DNA of 64,000 nt from Blastomyces gilchristii SLH14081 (GCF_000003855.2 NW_003101680.1:1498976-1562975); one strand, 5' to 3'; shown: positions 23,810 through 36,599, counted from the stretch's first letter. Numbers and translations are program-made. The notes: generated from the sequence alone by a model not told the origin.

Positions 23810-25896
23810 GGTTTCGACAGGCGAGGATGATCGCAGCGGATACAACAAAATAACTATGTAATCCTTTTAAGATATGCCCCAAGTTATCTGTTGTTAGAGA
23901 GCAGGCTTGAATAGGTCTATATATTATTCTATGATCGGGCGCATTCGACTTAACCCTGAGGAAGTGGCGACGATAATACCCGGAGAACAAGTCCGTGCAA
24001 GTCCGTGCTAGGAAGGGCGCCTATTCAGTGTACGTACGTACGCTCGTTAAATAAATAGCCCAAGTTCAACAACTTCTTTCAGCACTGCCTCAAGGGGATC
24101 AGTCGCGTCTTGGCCCAGCATACTCCGTATTAAATATTATTATACGGGCATAATTACCTAATATTATTATTGCATCAGACAGTAAATATGGTGAATTGAC
24201 AGGTTTGCCCTCCACTTCCGCTCCATTATTCTGTTTCTCACGGGACAGTCATACCTAGGTAGGACCCTCTCTCACTTCTTCACCATACGAACAATGACAT
24301 CAACGTACGTCTAATCTGTAAGTTCCCATGCTTTGAATAATGTTGGTCACGACCCAACGGCGTCTCATAGCGCACAGCCACACATGTAAGAAATTAAGGC
24401 TCAAACTGAAGTATTATTTGCTCGCGTCTGTCTCACGCATTGTTGTCATTGCGAGCCTGGTCGAATATATAAAAAAGTAAACAGCTTCTGCGAGACGCAG
24501 AGCCCTCCGCCAATCAGAGGGGCCGGTAATTCATTCCATTCGTTCTTTGATCGTCTGCATCTCTTCAATTCCTCTTGCGATAGTTGGCTATGTAAGTAAC
24601 TATTTTAGTTGGGACAAGAAGTGGAGATAAATTATAATTCGAACGCGCTCAAGCAAACATAGCAAACACAGCAAACACAATAAACACAGCAGAGCCGCCC
24701 AAAGCCAAAATTTCAACCGTCTCGCACACAAATTCTCTCTCTTTTTTCCATCCCCACAAAACACTGCACTGCGCTGCACTGCACTACATACCACCGCCAG
24801 TGTGTCAAATCGAACCTCTTCCTCATGCTGCAGAATTCAGTAATGTTTCTAGAAGATAGGCTAACCGTACCTTCCCCCGCAAAAACGCTAATCATTTCCT
24901 CCCCCAGTTGCATACCCGCAAACCAAACCTGTACTGCCCATAGTATAACGTGGGACAAAGATTGCCATGGGCGTTACCCTAGTTGATATTGACGGAGTAT
25001 GGGAATCGTGGGATACAGTGAGGCTCTGCGATCTACCCAAGCCGTCAAAGACAACTTAAGGCAAATGGAGCTATGAACTCGAATCAGCGTCAACCGCCAT
25101 GCATTTCGGTGCGGGTCTCAAGGCTGCCTTGCCTGTCACTGGATACGAGAAACAACAATAAAATCGTTCCTGGGCGTATTTTCTTGGAAGGATATCTTTT
25201 TGGATTCAACACGAGCCGTGGAAGCGAGAGTGCCAGGGAGGATGTGCCTTGTCTTTTTTTCTACTCCCAGGCGCACGCCCGCGGCGCCGTGCGGTCGTCA
25301 GCACAATAGCTCTGCCCAAGATCCAGCTGTTCCTCCTATTTCCTTTTTAGTTCACGAACCCTTCAAACCACGAAGGACAGTCGGCATATCTTACACGTCT
25401 TGTGTGCATGTTGGCTGGAGCTGGATTTTCGGACACCAAGCATCATACACATGTTCAGAAAGGATATTCACTCTTGTTTCCTTGGATCTCACGGGTTGAA
25501 AAGGTACAGGGTGGTATTGTTTTCTTTATATGTTTCGTTTTTGCTTGCTTTGCGAGAATAAATTACCTTTCAAAGGACCTTCATAGTTCATGTTTTCTGA
25601 GTCTTCTCCCCAATTTGGGGTAGAATGGCGTTTTCACAGATGAGCATGACTCCTTGCGTCTCTACATTTCGTGCATAGCTATCCGGTTGTTAATTCAGTA
25701 TTATTGTCTATCTTTGGTGGTATTGACACTATTTACAATTCCGGACGATAAAATATATTACACTCGCTGCCTTGAGCTCTGAATACCCACCTCTATTGAA
25801 CAGTAACCTAACAATTCTATTCGTATGTATAACCAATGTAGTCATGCAAAAAAGTCATCCCAACCTATTAATATCCCGTCAAAAATCTTTACAAAA
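23810..25896. other. Intergenic, no supported gene
   Basis: About 2.1 kb. It holds a TACTCCGTA motif (24121-24129), a near match GACGGAGTA (24991-24999), a GTACGTACGTACG alternation near 24030 and a degenerate AGCAAACACA tandem at about 24655-24690. Open frames are short and unremarkable. Confidence 0.45.
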
Positions 25897-27029
25897 TCAC
25901 AACTTGCTTGAAACTCCTTCATCCTCGTCGGGTATCTTAACAACGACTTTCCCCCAGGTCTCCCGTCCCCCAAGCGCCTGCAACGCCTTTGGAACACTCT
26001 CCAAACCAACAAAGCTTTGATCCGTAAAGCTTGTTCCCCTGAACTTGCCCTGCCTAATCAACTCAAAAATGCCATCCCACACCACTCCCACAGTCTCCTT
26101 CTCGAAATTCGCATACTGACCCCAATGCAAGCCCACAATACTAACATTCTTCAACAGCACCCGGTTCAGCGCAACCTTCTCAATTGTCCCCGCCGCAAAC
26201 CCAATCACCAACAGCCGCGCATTCCACGCTACGCACTTGAGACTCTGATCAATCATCCCCACGGGGTCATACACAATATCGACGCCCGCTTTGCCATTCC
26301 CCGTCCGTTTTTCCGCGCACAGCTTCTTCACCGCATCCGTCCACTTGGGATCCTTATAGTCAATCGAATAATCTGCCCCAAACGACTTGGCAATCTGCCT
26401 CTTCCTCTCCGATCCGGCCGTCGCAATGACAGTAGCCCCCTTAGCCTTTGCGATCTGCACAGCAGCTAGCCCCACCCCGCCCGCTGCGGCGTGCACAAGT
26501 ACCCAATCGCCCGGCTGCACGTTCGCACGCGTTACCAGGCCACCATAGGAGGTCGGCGCGGTGACGAAGAGGCCTGCTGCGTCCTCAAAGCTCCAGCCTT
26601 CGGGAACCGGTCGCAGCGCGCCTTCGAGGGCAAGAATGTGTGTAGCATACGCGCCCTGTGTGGCTCCGAAGACGCGATCGCCTACTTTGAACTTTGGTGA
26701 GCGGGCGGCGGTCGGGGTGCTCAGAATTGTCCCGCCGAATTCCATGCCGGATATCCATGGCAGAGGTGGCTGGTGTTGGTATTTGCCTTGGATTTGAAGG
26801 AGGTCGAAGAAATTCGTGCCGGCTGAGTGAATTTTTATGAGGTACTTGCCTGGGCAGGGGGAGGGGGTTGGGAGGGTTGTGACGGTCAGGTCGAGGGGCC
26901 CCTAGTGTTTATTGTTTCAGCATATGTACCAGAATATATATATATACGGAGTACAAGGGTCGTAGTTTGCTGTGTATAGAAGCTGTTCGTACACACCTTA
27001 ACGTACTCGCTTACTTGGATTGCGCGCAT
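25897..27029 (-). CDS. Quinone oxidoreductase-like MDR enzyme with C-terminal SKL
   Basis: Exon 1 (26997-27029, 11 codons) and exon 2 (25897-26901) join in phase 0 across a 95-bp intron, giving 345 residues. The N-terminal GroES-like half shows AGTNFFDLLQIQGKY and GMEFGG. The Rossmann half carries AAAGGVGLAAVQ near residue 150, the NADPH-binding loop of zeta-crystallin/QOR-type MDR enzymes. The zinc-binding Cys/His set of alcohol dehydrogenases is absent, as expected for QOR. Such enzymes reduce quinones or enoyl substrates with NADPH. The last three residues are Ser-Lys-Leu, a canonical PTS1, so import into peroxisomes is predicted. The substrate is unknown. The short first exon (MRAIQVSEYVK) is typical of fungal members and supports the chosen start. 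Confidence 0.88.
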
Positions 27030-27600
27030 TGTGATATCGGCCTTGCTAGGGAAGCTTGATAGGGAGAGAGGAGTACTAGGGAATAAAGCTCAACTGGGAA
27101 AAGGCAAAGAAATTAGTATCTCTAGCACTTTTGATATTGGGTTGTACAAAGAAACCGACACTCCAGCCTAAATTTCTCTGTTGAAATACGTCTCTCGTCC
27201 CCGTAGCTTCCGAGTGATTGGGGACTCGGACCGAGTTTTTGCAAGCTTGGAGATGCCGAGGTTCACCGGCAAAGGGCGAGTTCGGGGCCAAGTTTGCTCG
27301 CCCCCTATTAAAGCCATCCGTTTATTGGAGAACTACCTAGTTATGAAGCAAACATACTCTCATTTTTCCCAGGGGTATGACAGCATTACTTGCTAAGGGG
27401 CTACATACTTCTTTCTTGGGGCCCTATAGAGGGCGACTCAACTAGATATACGTTGCCCTTAACACTAAATATCTACAATAACCAACGAATCATCCCATTA
27501 TTGGGAGTAAGGAGTAAGGACATAGAGCCTATTTGCACAAGGGGAAATACTGGCACCGTCCGATATGGCACGTCAAACACAGGCATAATATTTTCTCATC
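27030..27600. other. Intergenic
   Basis: Just under 600 bp upstream of the oxidoreductase and downstream of the HET gene. No gene is seen. Confidence 0.45.
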
Positions 27601-29643
27601 TCATTTCATTTCATATAGGAATACGGGGATATCTGTCCTTCCGCGACGCTTGATGCCCTCAGTAACCTTCCCCCACATGACAGCATGCTCGTGGATGTAT
27701 GTGTCTCCAATTAAGAGATGGTGGTCAGGAATTCGGCGCAAAATAAATGGAACCCGGCCTCCAAAAAGCACACAGACTTCGTCTCCAGGACGCATCACCT
27801 GAGGACCAATACCTAGATAGCCCCTCTCTGTTACATAGAAGCGGCGATGGAAGCATATAGACCTGGCACCACGTTCAAAGCGTTCAGCATCAGCTCCACT
27901 TTCACCTACATCAATTGTGGCAAGGCTGCAGAGGTGATCAAGCAGATTCTGACCCTGAGGGCCGTATTTTATTGAAACTTTATCAGATGTGAAGATCTTG
28001 GACAGAAGGTACACAGCAGCATCTGCCTCTCCCTGCCGCATGAACCTTTCTTTTGTCAGACCTTTCGTGTCACCAGTCAACAGCTCAAGGTTCCCCATTG
28101 ATGCTCCCAGTGGAGCCGCAAGTAATGTAGCACAGAATGCCATTACCAGAGGGGTTTTGTCATAGTACAAAGGCATCTCTGCTTGGTCTATCGGGAAGCT
28201 GAACACTTGGCCCCACAAGTCTTGAAAGGGAAATGGGCCAGTGAGACTGTATTCCAACACCTCGCTGACAGATTTAACCCTATCCACGTGGAATCCGCGT
28301 AATTGGAGCGAGTTCGGCCGAAGAGGTTCCTTTGAGAGAGGCATATCCTCAGCTTCTGCGAAGTAACGAAAATGGCCGTCGCAGAAGCCAGCTAGAAAGC
28401 AACCTACGTCGAAAACACTGCACTGACGAGGTTGATACCATTTCGGAACCCAGGAGGGGAAGTCGCTTTGGGCAGGGTCCTCGGTGTGCTGCACATGCGC
28501 CAATACATTGAGAACCCGAGGGCTCTTCCTGATTAAAAATCTGGTGAGATCTCTGTACACCTCAAGCAAATTCTTACTGTAATCAGGCCGCAACGCCTTG
28601 GGTCTTAGGACATCGACATCTGGGCCGAGGCTATTAATGCGCTTTGATACGCCGATTGCAAATCGGCGGTATAGCATGAGCGCTGGGTTGTGGTCCGAGG
28701 ACGACATGGTTTGCGTAAAGGCTGTCGCTGGCTCCAAGCCTTCATCGGATATCCCCAATATTGAAAACACCTTATCACGTGGATCTGTAACCTTAAAATC
28801 TCGAGTCGTCGCTAGCAGCAACGTTAGAGAACCCAATGATCCCTCGACAGCTCCACCGCGAAATCCGCTTGAAGGTTGTCGGAGCATAAATATCATATTC
28901 CAGAATTCAGATGGCATCCCAAGCATCTGGTCCCTCTTCAAAGACATATACGGGGCTGTCGCAATGATGTCAAAGAAGTTCGTCTCCAGCCCTTCACACA
29001 TAGCTATAGCCCATTTGCTTGCAACAACCTCCTGTATGCACCAATTTCGGATGAAATAAGGTTGGTCAAACAATTGGTCGAGGTGATGGAACGCCTCCGG
29101 TGCTCCCATAGCTACTTCGACAACAGCATTTTGCAGAGCAACTTTATCCGTACCACAACGCTCTCGTATAACTGCCAGTCGCTCTGCAAGCTCGAAAGCC
29201 ATTTCCACGCCTGGAGTCCAGGACCCGAGCCATACCACGACCCGTGTAGCATGCTTGTACATAAATCGCATATATCTTACTTGCCTCGACCGCTCTTCTA
29301 TATTGGACTGGTCAATGCATAGCGCGTCAACCCAAAGCCGCCTTGCCTGTGTTGGTAGGCGGAGATTTCGGAGCGCAGCGTCCAAGTTTGGCTTGATGGC
29401 AATCGGTCGTCCATCAATGTAAATGGAAGTCTGTTCTGTCTCCGTGCCCCAAACATAAGAAAGAGCCTCGTAAGTCAGTATGGGTGCGAAATCGGGGTCC
29501 AAAGCATGAATTATAAGACTGCCGCAAAGTGGCTCATTTTGTTGGCCAGAACTCAGGAGAAGCAAGCGGGTAAAAGGAGGCGTCTTGCCGACTGGGGTAA
29601 TGGGTGGAAGAGGTTGATAGATATATTGAGAGTAACTTTCCAT
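27601..29643 (-). CDS. HET-domain (heterokaryon incompatibility) protein
   Basis: A single uninterrupted frame of 680 residues. The HET domain begins near residue 55 with YEALSYVWG, continues with LRNLRLPTQARRLWVDALCIDQ around 91-112 and NIEERSRQV at 114-122, then VVVWLGSW. These are the three conserved blocks of the family. The rest is the long variable region, with an SWVPKW block and a C-terminal RPGDEVCVLFGG...FILR and LIGDTYIHE block common in HET proteins of this kind. HET proteins trigger cell death or growth arrest after fusion of unlike strains; many genomes carry dozens and most are untested. No frameshift or stop is present, so it looks intact. It sits alone in a gene-poor stretch. 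No partner such as a NACHT/NLR gene is seen nearby. Confidence 0.9.
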   Translation of the reverse strand: MESYSQYIYQPLPPITPVGKTPPFTRLLLLSSGQQNEPLCGSLIIHALDPDFAPILTYEALSYVWGTETEQTSIYIDGRPIAIKPNLDAALRNLRLPTQARRLWVDALCIDQSNIEERSRQVRYMRFMYKHATRVVVWLGSWTPGVEMAFELAERLAVIRERCGTDKVALQNAVVEVAMGAPEAFHHLDQLFDQPYFIRNWCIQEVVASKWAIAMCEGLETNFFDIIATAPYMSLKRDQMLGMPSEFWNMIFMLRQPSSGFRGGAVEGSLGSLTLLLATTRDFKVTDPRDKVFSILGISDEGLEPATAFTQTMSSSDHNPALMLYRRFAIGVSKRINSLGPDVDVLRPKALRPDYSKNLLEVYRDLTRFLIRKSPRVLNVLAHVQHTEDPAQSDFPSWVPKWYQPRQCSVFDVGCFLAGFCDGHFRYFAEAEDMPLSKEPLRPNSLQLRGFHVDRVKSVSEVLEYSLTGPFPFQDLWGQVFSFPIDQAEMPLYYDKTPLVMAFCATLLAAPLGASMGNLELLTGDTKGLTKERFMRQGEADAAVYLLSKIFTSDKVSIKYGPQGQNLLDHLCSLATIDVGESGADAERFERGARSICFHRRFYVTERGYLGIGPQVMRPGDEVCVLFGGRVPFILRRIPDHHLLIGDTYIHEHAVMWGKVTEGIKRRGRTDIPVFLYEMK

Positions 29644-30039
29644 TGGAAGGAATGTTTTTGGTCGGTTGGGTCAATGTCCGTTTCACAGTGAACAGCTGTC
29701 GCCCAATTAGAATGACTGGATAGCCGGAAATTTTCATGCTCGTCTCCCCCCGTGTGAAGCTGCGACTTCCTAAAGGTTCTCGGGGGCCGGTCCGCTTTAG
29801 AAAGTACCCAGAGCGGTGACCGAGTGAAGTACGCAATCGGCAACTTATGAATATTCCACCGCGCCTTTGGATGGCAAAACATGGGAGTGTTCTGGCGCCT
29901 GGCGCCTGGCGCCATGGGAGGTTAGGCTGTGATCGGCGTTGCAAGGTTAGGCGCCGCTATCATGGGGCACAACCGCACAGCCACTTATTTCGTTCATTAT
30001 GACTTCGGGGAATTAGATCCTGCTCCAACTGGCTGAAGG

Positions 30040-30041
<2 letters not shown>

Positions 30042-30082
<41 letters not shown>
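30042..30082 (+). repeat. Poly-A run, 41 bases, flanked by a short direct repeat
   Basis: Forty-one consecutive A. The sequence just before is GAAGGGC and just after is GAGGGCAA, so a GGGCA-like word lies on both sides. This could be slippage of an A tract or the trace of an A-tailed insertion. Confidence 0.7.
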
Positions 30083-30086
<4 letters not shown>

Positions 30087-33000
30087 GCAATAACCTCGCG
30101 CAATCCCGTTCAAAGAGCTTTTTGCCAACGATCTCTTTTAGATTTCTCTCATTCCGTACCTGAGTTCTCGAATTCTCGGAAACAAAGGACTTGTGACAGA
30201 TGCTCATATTGTCCACATCAAAAACGCTAGTAATATTAATTAGACGCGGCGGGGTTTTCAATTGTTAACCACACGTTTCAACAACAGTTAATAAACCAGC
30301 CAGATGAACCAGGAGACTGCCATACCAAACTATGAGTTCATCGGAACCATTATTCCCTTTTGGTCTATGGCGGGCAGAAAGCCAAACATCACTCCAATCG
30401 TCAAGCAAGGAGTCAGTTATTTTACGCCTGGGTGAATTAGGAGCCTCTGGAGTGCACTTTAACTTTTTTTATTTCGTCAAATATCCCTTCAGGCAGACAC
30501 ATGGCAGCTCGTTCATTCGCTATGTGTGGTGTTTCATTTCAGTGTCCAGCATGGCGACTCGAATGGCCACGAACAAACAGGAAACAGTGGCGAAATCAAG
30601 GAAAACAGGCTTGACCTTGATATTTCAGCGGTGGAACACTGAGGTGCTTACTAGCCAGCACAGTGCGTTTCTCGGGTGTTGCTTTCCGATGCTTGACTCC
30701 GCATTTCCGGGCATACAGAACTCGTGGTACAGCCAATATGTGCGCCTTATCATGCCTCTTAAGTTGCACCGTTTTCCAAGGAAGTGGACTAAAACGCGGC
30801 GGGAGTGCGGATGAAAATGACGACCTGGTCCTTGATAGGGAAGGCAACAAAATCAAGGCCTCAATATCCCGGCTTTGAATAGCTGACGTGGTTACTCAGC
30901 GGGCGGTATATCTTCTTCCATTTAACAAATAGGAGAAGCTTCCACGGACACCAATTACAAAGTTGGCATGGCAAGAATTGTCTCTGGTCGATCTCATTTA
31001 CGCTGCACCCCGTTCTATTGGCTTCTCAAAATCCAAAGACGGACAACAGGATTCCGGAGAATCTCTGTGAACATGTAGGAGGTGTTCGAAACACTGGCTA
31101 GAAAGGCGTCTGATTGCTGATATTTTCCAGAATAATACCAATACTTGTTGGTTTAAGCGATGCTGCCGAGCGCATAGCGCGGTAGCCATAGCTCCGATGC
31201 TAGGGTCGTCGGGTCTGGACCCTTTTCTCGTTCCCTTCCCAGGCTCTGGCCTTAAATAATTTCAATTATTTGATGGTTTCGCTTGTCCGATGATGTCAAG
31301 CTTGTTAAATCAGCATGGGGGCGATTAACCGATTTCATCTTTGCCGCTTGGCAAGCAAAATATTCAAACTTCTTGGTCGAAGATGGTGTTTGCTGAGTAG
31401 CATCTTTCGAAAGTTAAGTTACCGTGTTCATTACTGTTACCGCCTGTAAGCTAGTTACAGGAATCGCAACCCGGTCAGACGCAAAGGGGTTCCCCCACTC
31501 TGCCTCCAGAAACCTACATGCATAGTATTCCCTCCTTCCATCCAAATCGATTGATTGCACAAGGGTGGTACGGTACTGAACTAGCGGATTTGACGATATC
31601 GGAGCTCCCCTCAGCATTTGACAGTGGCTGGCTGTACCCTCCTTCCACGAATCCATGGGGAGCTGGGTGCACGCTGCATGTGCACATGTCTCAAGCCAAC
31701 CAAGAGACTTCCTCCAGAGCCACTGCAGATGATGTTTGGCTAGAGTGGAGATCATGACCCGCCTATGGGAGCCTATAGGAGGAACTCGGCACGGAAAATC
31801 ATCTGCCTGAGGTACATGTATGTACAGTACATGGAATCGGGAGCCAGTGCTCTTATGCAGCTGAGTAAACGGTGGGCACGCTATGGTGATGTTGTACGGA
31901 GTACAGTCCGTCCCTTGGTATCAGAAATTTTTTTAAGTTTTCTCTTGCACATAGGAAATGCATTGAGAATCATGTTAAACCCAACTTCGTATGGACTAAA
32001 CTGGAGCATGAAGGCCTGCTCCGAGTTTAAACTAGGGGACCCCTGATGAGATCGGATACTTAAATACGAGCCAATGCATCAGGATAGATTCTCGTGACAA
32101 CTGTAAGCATTCCAGATATCTATGCGTAGATGCTCCTGTCAACCGTAAGCTTCGCGCATTCAACATGCCCACCACGACAAGGATTGACGTGGCTAGATCC
32201 AGGGCTTTCTTGACATTTCCCGCCCGCAGCGATAGGCGGCGGTACGTAAAAGGTTTGCCACTAATTCCCGCTCGACCATCACAATCCCTCAGGAGTATTT
32301 CGGGGCAGACGGCTATGGAGCTAGAGCTCCGGTGATGCCAGCGGCTAGCCAGCCATCTCAGATCAATGCCCTTGTCGCCCTCTCTGAAGAAAAGCGCCAG
32401 CGAGAACATGTTCCCAATCCAGATCATCCATCCCTCCTTTCTATGTTTCCTTTTTATTGGGGCGTTTCTGCAATGTAGATCTCGATTAATCTCAGCCCAA
32501 TGGCCCGTGTCGCTGCGCCATCTATTCATCAACAGGCCAGGGGAAGAAAATCCCTGTCGCCGGGGGGGGGGGGCGGGGGGTCGGAAGATCTATCACTCCA
32601 ATGATCTTGGTATGTGCGTTCTTGTCATGGACAAAATCGTTTCTACGGAGTACGGAGATATCGATTGGTTGAGGGGAGCTTTTCTGTCGTCCAGTTTCCA
32701 ATTGAGTTAAAAATAAACCTCGTCAAATACATCACACACCCTCCAATTGCCAATATTTTTCTTTTATTTTATGCTACTTACACTCTTCTATGAATTATTT
32801 TGACAACAAATTGTATTTTTATATCTCAATAGAATATACGGAGTACATTGGACTGTACAAAACTAGCTCTTAAGCGGCGCATGAGGTTTTTGGCACGAGT
32901 AATTAATAATCTGCAGCGATTTTAGCGCGTCTAGCTCTTTAGAGAATCTTTCTAGAGAATTCAACGTCATCTCAAGCCACAAACTGCCTCCTGACGGGAT

Positions 33001-33594
33001 CCATATTCAGACATTCCTCATCATGGCGGGACAGGACGGTCGTGGCACCATTGCGTCCGTTCGCGCGGAGTGAGCCTTAATGAGAATAGGAGCATTTTGA
33101 CATTTACCAGCTTTGAACAGGGCGCTAAACGCAGATGGTGCGGAACTTGAAGTTCCATATCCACTGCATTTAGCACATCCGATTCATAACTTGCCGTTTT
33201 CGCAGGTAGCTTTCGGTATGTTGGGCGATACCGTGTACGGAGTACTGCACACGTACATGGCTGATGACTTTCGATGTACCCAACGAACTCTAACTGAACA
33301 AGCAAAGACCTTCAACTTCGTCCGAAGATTATATGTACCCTATCAGCTGAAAATACATCATGGTTGTTGAATATTGTTGCATTAGCGAGGCAAGCGTTTT
33401 GAAAAACCGTGATAGACCCTGGAGCTGTTGGCATTCTGACCGTGCCGAGCAGAGGATCTGCTTAGTTCCGAATCGGTGGTTGGTGCAATCGTGACGAGTT
33501 GAAGTGGAACCTGATGGTAAACAGATCAGTCGATCGGCAAGACTCGTGAGCACTAAGCACAACAAACTAGCAGATCACTAGTGACTCGGTAACT

Positions 33595-33610
33595 AACTAC
33601 CTAGGTAGTT
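33595..33610. repeat. Perfect 16-base palindrome
   Basis: AACTACCTAGGTAGTT reads the same on both strands and is followed directly by AACTAAC, echoing the AACTA word before it. No gene lies nearby. Confidence 0.7.
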
Positions 33611-35504
33611 AACTAACGAGGAGTGGACTGACTGCCTGCTACTCATTGAGTCCTCAATGCTCATACATTTCATAAGTGGATCTGGCGGGTGTTGCCAAGT
33701 TCGATCCCGCAACAGCTCCACGACGCCAGCGAAACGGTCTCTGTTCTTCTCCACTTGGTGTCAATGGTAAAAGGCAAAAGAAGGAACACTGTCGTCAGCC
33801 CGAAGCTACTTTTCGTACTTTCTCAGCTCTCCTCTGAACCTGCGTTGCGCACCGTTTAACTGGTTAGTCCACTTGTCAGTCTAGTGAGCTTTGAATGTAC
33901 TGCACACGGAGGGGGGCTATTTTAGGATTAATTACGCGATTCCATTGAATCTGACATATGTACTGTACGGTACTCTGTACATATTTTGTCCGAAGTTCTG
34001 ATTCGGCTCCGCAGAACAGGGTATCTTTTAAATCAATGGGTTCTTCACGGGCGGCGCGAGGGAGGAAACCAAGTGGAAGATTTCGAATCGCGGGCGGGAA
34101 AAGGGATATCGGGCCCGTGTACTCCGTACAGAGTCGAGAACGAAACAATAAGAAAGCTTCAGGCATGAAACCCGATCTGGACCGACTTGTGGAGATCATG
34201 TATGTACGAATACACATGCGTTATTTTGCATGCGGAGAAATGACATGGCTTTCTCCTTTCGCACCGGACGATTGCGCATATGGCGAGCCTAGGCATGTAC
34301 TGCGTGCAGGTTGCGTGTGCAGTTCATGTACTCTTATGTACAGTACCATACTGGTTGCAGACAAGATACTAGGCGTAGATACCCTCTTCGTGGTTGATAG
34401 AGGGGGCCGCTAGCTTGAATGATCGCATATAATGGCGAGCGGCTTTGCTTGATGAGCTGCGAATCACCCAGTCAACAGGTCGGGGTGTTGTGGCGAACCG
34501 TGGATGTGACGGTAGCACGGTAGCTGCATAGCCCCTCAGGAAGATCAGATCAATCTAGATAGCATACCAAGGCAGTAAAGCAGCAAAGGGGTACTGATGT
34601 CGGCAGAGCATGTAAGTTTTGAATAACACGTTTGAGGGAGAAGGAAAATTAGAGGCTTCTAGTTCATCATCTGTATCTAGTAAGTGGGGAAATTGATAGC
34701 GCCAATGGCTCACAAAAAGTCGGTAAGGCTCCCTGTTGTACTACCTTAGACATGATGTGAGCGATAATTGCTCTTAGAGAATACGGATGCAAGTATGTTA
34801 TCCAGCTCGAGGAGCAACAGCCTGAACAGAATTCAAAGAACAAGGTAAGTAGGGATACATTAAATACTGACGGCAACATATATATAGATATATTATGTAT
34901 ATATAGAGAACGATTGTCATATCCAAATGCCATAATAGCCCAAAGTCCCAGCCATTCCAAATTATCCCATCCAGAACCCTATGTAACAAGTGAAAATGAG
35001 AATAAAAATGAAAGAAAAAAAGAGCGGATCACAAAAATGTAAACTGTCTTACTCTGCACAAGAAATTAAAAGAGAGGCGACCGTGAAAGCGAGTCGCAAA
35101 TGTTCCATAATAGTTGAATATCCCATATAAGTACCAATCCGCCATGACTTTTCCAAGGACTCGAAATAGACAAAATGTGTTTGATGAAATCGCAAATCAT
35201 GTACCTGAATGCTCATTGAAAAGCAGGAAAAGTATGTTGCAACGAAATAGTTTTAAGGACAGGTGATCCCGTTTCATCCGAGGCAAAATTATAGATAAAA
35301 TTGCCTTCGATGAAACCGGATTGACTCAATTCGCCGAACTCGAGATTAGATTTCAACTACGGGTTCGGCGAAGAATATTCTTGGTTTATATCAGTTCCCG
35401 AAGGTAGCGCGTTTCGGCTGCTAGAATTGCTTCTGGAATCGGGAGGGAAGTATTTAGATGCATAGCAGATTGGTTCAAAACTTCAAACTGCGATTGGCTG
35501 GTGG

Positions 35505-36599
35505 TCAGGCGTTGTTTTGCCGATGCAGAATCCTTTTACGTTTCACTTCTGGCCGACGTCGTCTTAGAGGATCACGACCGACCCTTGGATTGGTTGTCTC
35601 GATCCCGTTCGGGTGAACATGTGTGGAAGCAGCACGTCTCCAAGCCTTGATTTCAGGATTCGACTGCAGCAACTCTAGCTCAGAATTAGGTGACAGTGCT
35701 GGAGAACCCCCATATTGTTGAGCATAATCCTCACTGGGTGTTGGTTCATTATATTCCGTATAGTCTGGAACTGCGGCGCTTCCATCACCTAAGGCAAAGA
35801 GATGGGATGGGCATGATTGGGATACATCAGGTGTAATATAGCTCCATGGAGTCATCGGATTGTTTTCTGTATTGACAGGACTTGTCTGTAATGACCACTC
35901 TCCAGGATACGGCTTCACGAACGAATCGCTCACGGAAATATTGGTCCCAGAACCCGTAAATCTTGAGTGGCATTCCATGGGTTGATTTATGGCGCTATCT
36001 GCTATAGAGCTTATGGTAGGGTTCGGATGCCCATAGGAATGGACGGAAGATAACGGCGATGGGGTTGGGAAATGATGTAGCAAGAATGGTGGATGGATGT
36101 TATTGGAGATACTATTAGACGAGGTCCAATCCGCTGAACCTGATTGTCCTTCGAGCAATGGTGATTCTTTCAGCAAGTGGTGTTGGCTATATCCTGATGG
36201 CACTATCCATCCTTTCGGATCATCCCATCCGACCCTGCTGGGGAAAGATGCCGCTTGAGTTGACGATGGTTCGTTCACCGTGGTCAATTCTAACCGATTT
36301 GGGTGCTTGGCGGTAGCGCATGTGGTCAATCCGTCGCTCTGCTTCTTCCTCTTTTGGCGCGATGGTTTGGTAACTCCCCATTTCTTCAATCTACTGCGGA
36401 GTTGGGTTTCACTGGGGCGGCTTAAGTCAGTGCACAGAGCAGGTTCGGGGGGAACGAGAGGAAATTCTTACGTCGGGTTAAAATCTTCGCTTCTAATTTT
36501 CTTAATGACTTGTTTCAGAGGCCATTCTTCTTCTTTGTAAAGAACTGCAATTTCAGCACGTTTGCCTTCCCAAACTTCGGATGGTATTGAATTCTTCAT
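35505..36599 (-). CDS. Clr5-domain protein
   Basis: Two exons, 36472-36599 and 35505-36411, join in frame (ACT codon split) across a 60-bp intron with a CTGAC branch point, giving 344 residues. Residues 5-57 form a Clr5 domain: IPSEVWEGKRAEIAVLYKEE, then EWPLKQVIKKIRSEDFNPT, then a TETQLRSRLKKWGVTK end. The domain is named for fission yeast Clr5 and is found at the N-terminus of many uncharacterised Pezizomycotina proteins; a nuclear, DNA- or chromatin-related role is presumed. A basic stretch (KPSRQKRKK) follows and could be a nuclear localisation signal. The rest is Ser/Pro/Asn-rich and probably disordered, with a basic C-terminus (PLRRRRPEVKRKRI). An in-frame Met 35 codons upstream (36704) is possible; the later Met was chosen because the domain normally begins near the N-terminus. 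Confidence 0.8.

Larger units (their letters stand above)
29644..35504. other. Gene-poor intergenic region, 5.9 kb
   Basis: No gene is supported. It contains a 41-base A run (30042-30082), TACGGAGTA motifs at 31895, 32644, 32837, 33236 and (reverse) 34120, and a perfect 16-base palindrome at 33595-33610. Several frames of 110-166 codons exist but show no family resemblance. Confidence 0.45.

Noticed and set aside
30332..30814. 160-codon plus-strand frame
   Set aside because: No recognisable domain, and an overlapping minus-strand frame is equally open.
32032..32532. 166-codon minus-strand frame
   Set aside because: No domain, signal or conserved motif, and overlapping frames exist on the other strand. 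It is likely chance.
33695..33715. tRNA-like T-loop word (GTTCGATCCC)
   Set aside because: The bases on either side (CCAAG and CCGCA) do not pair as a T stem, and no anticodon or acceptor arm can be placed upstream.
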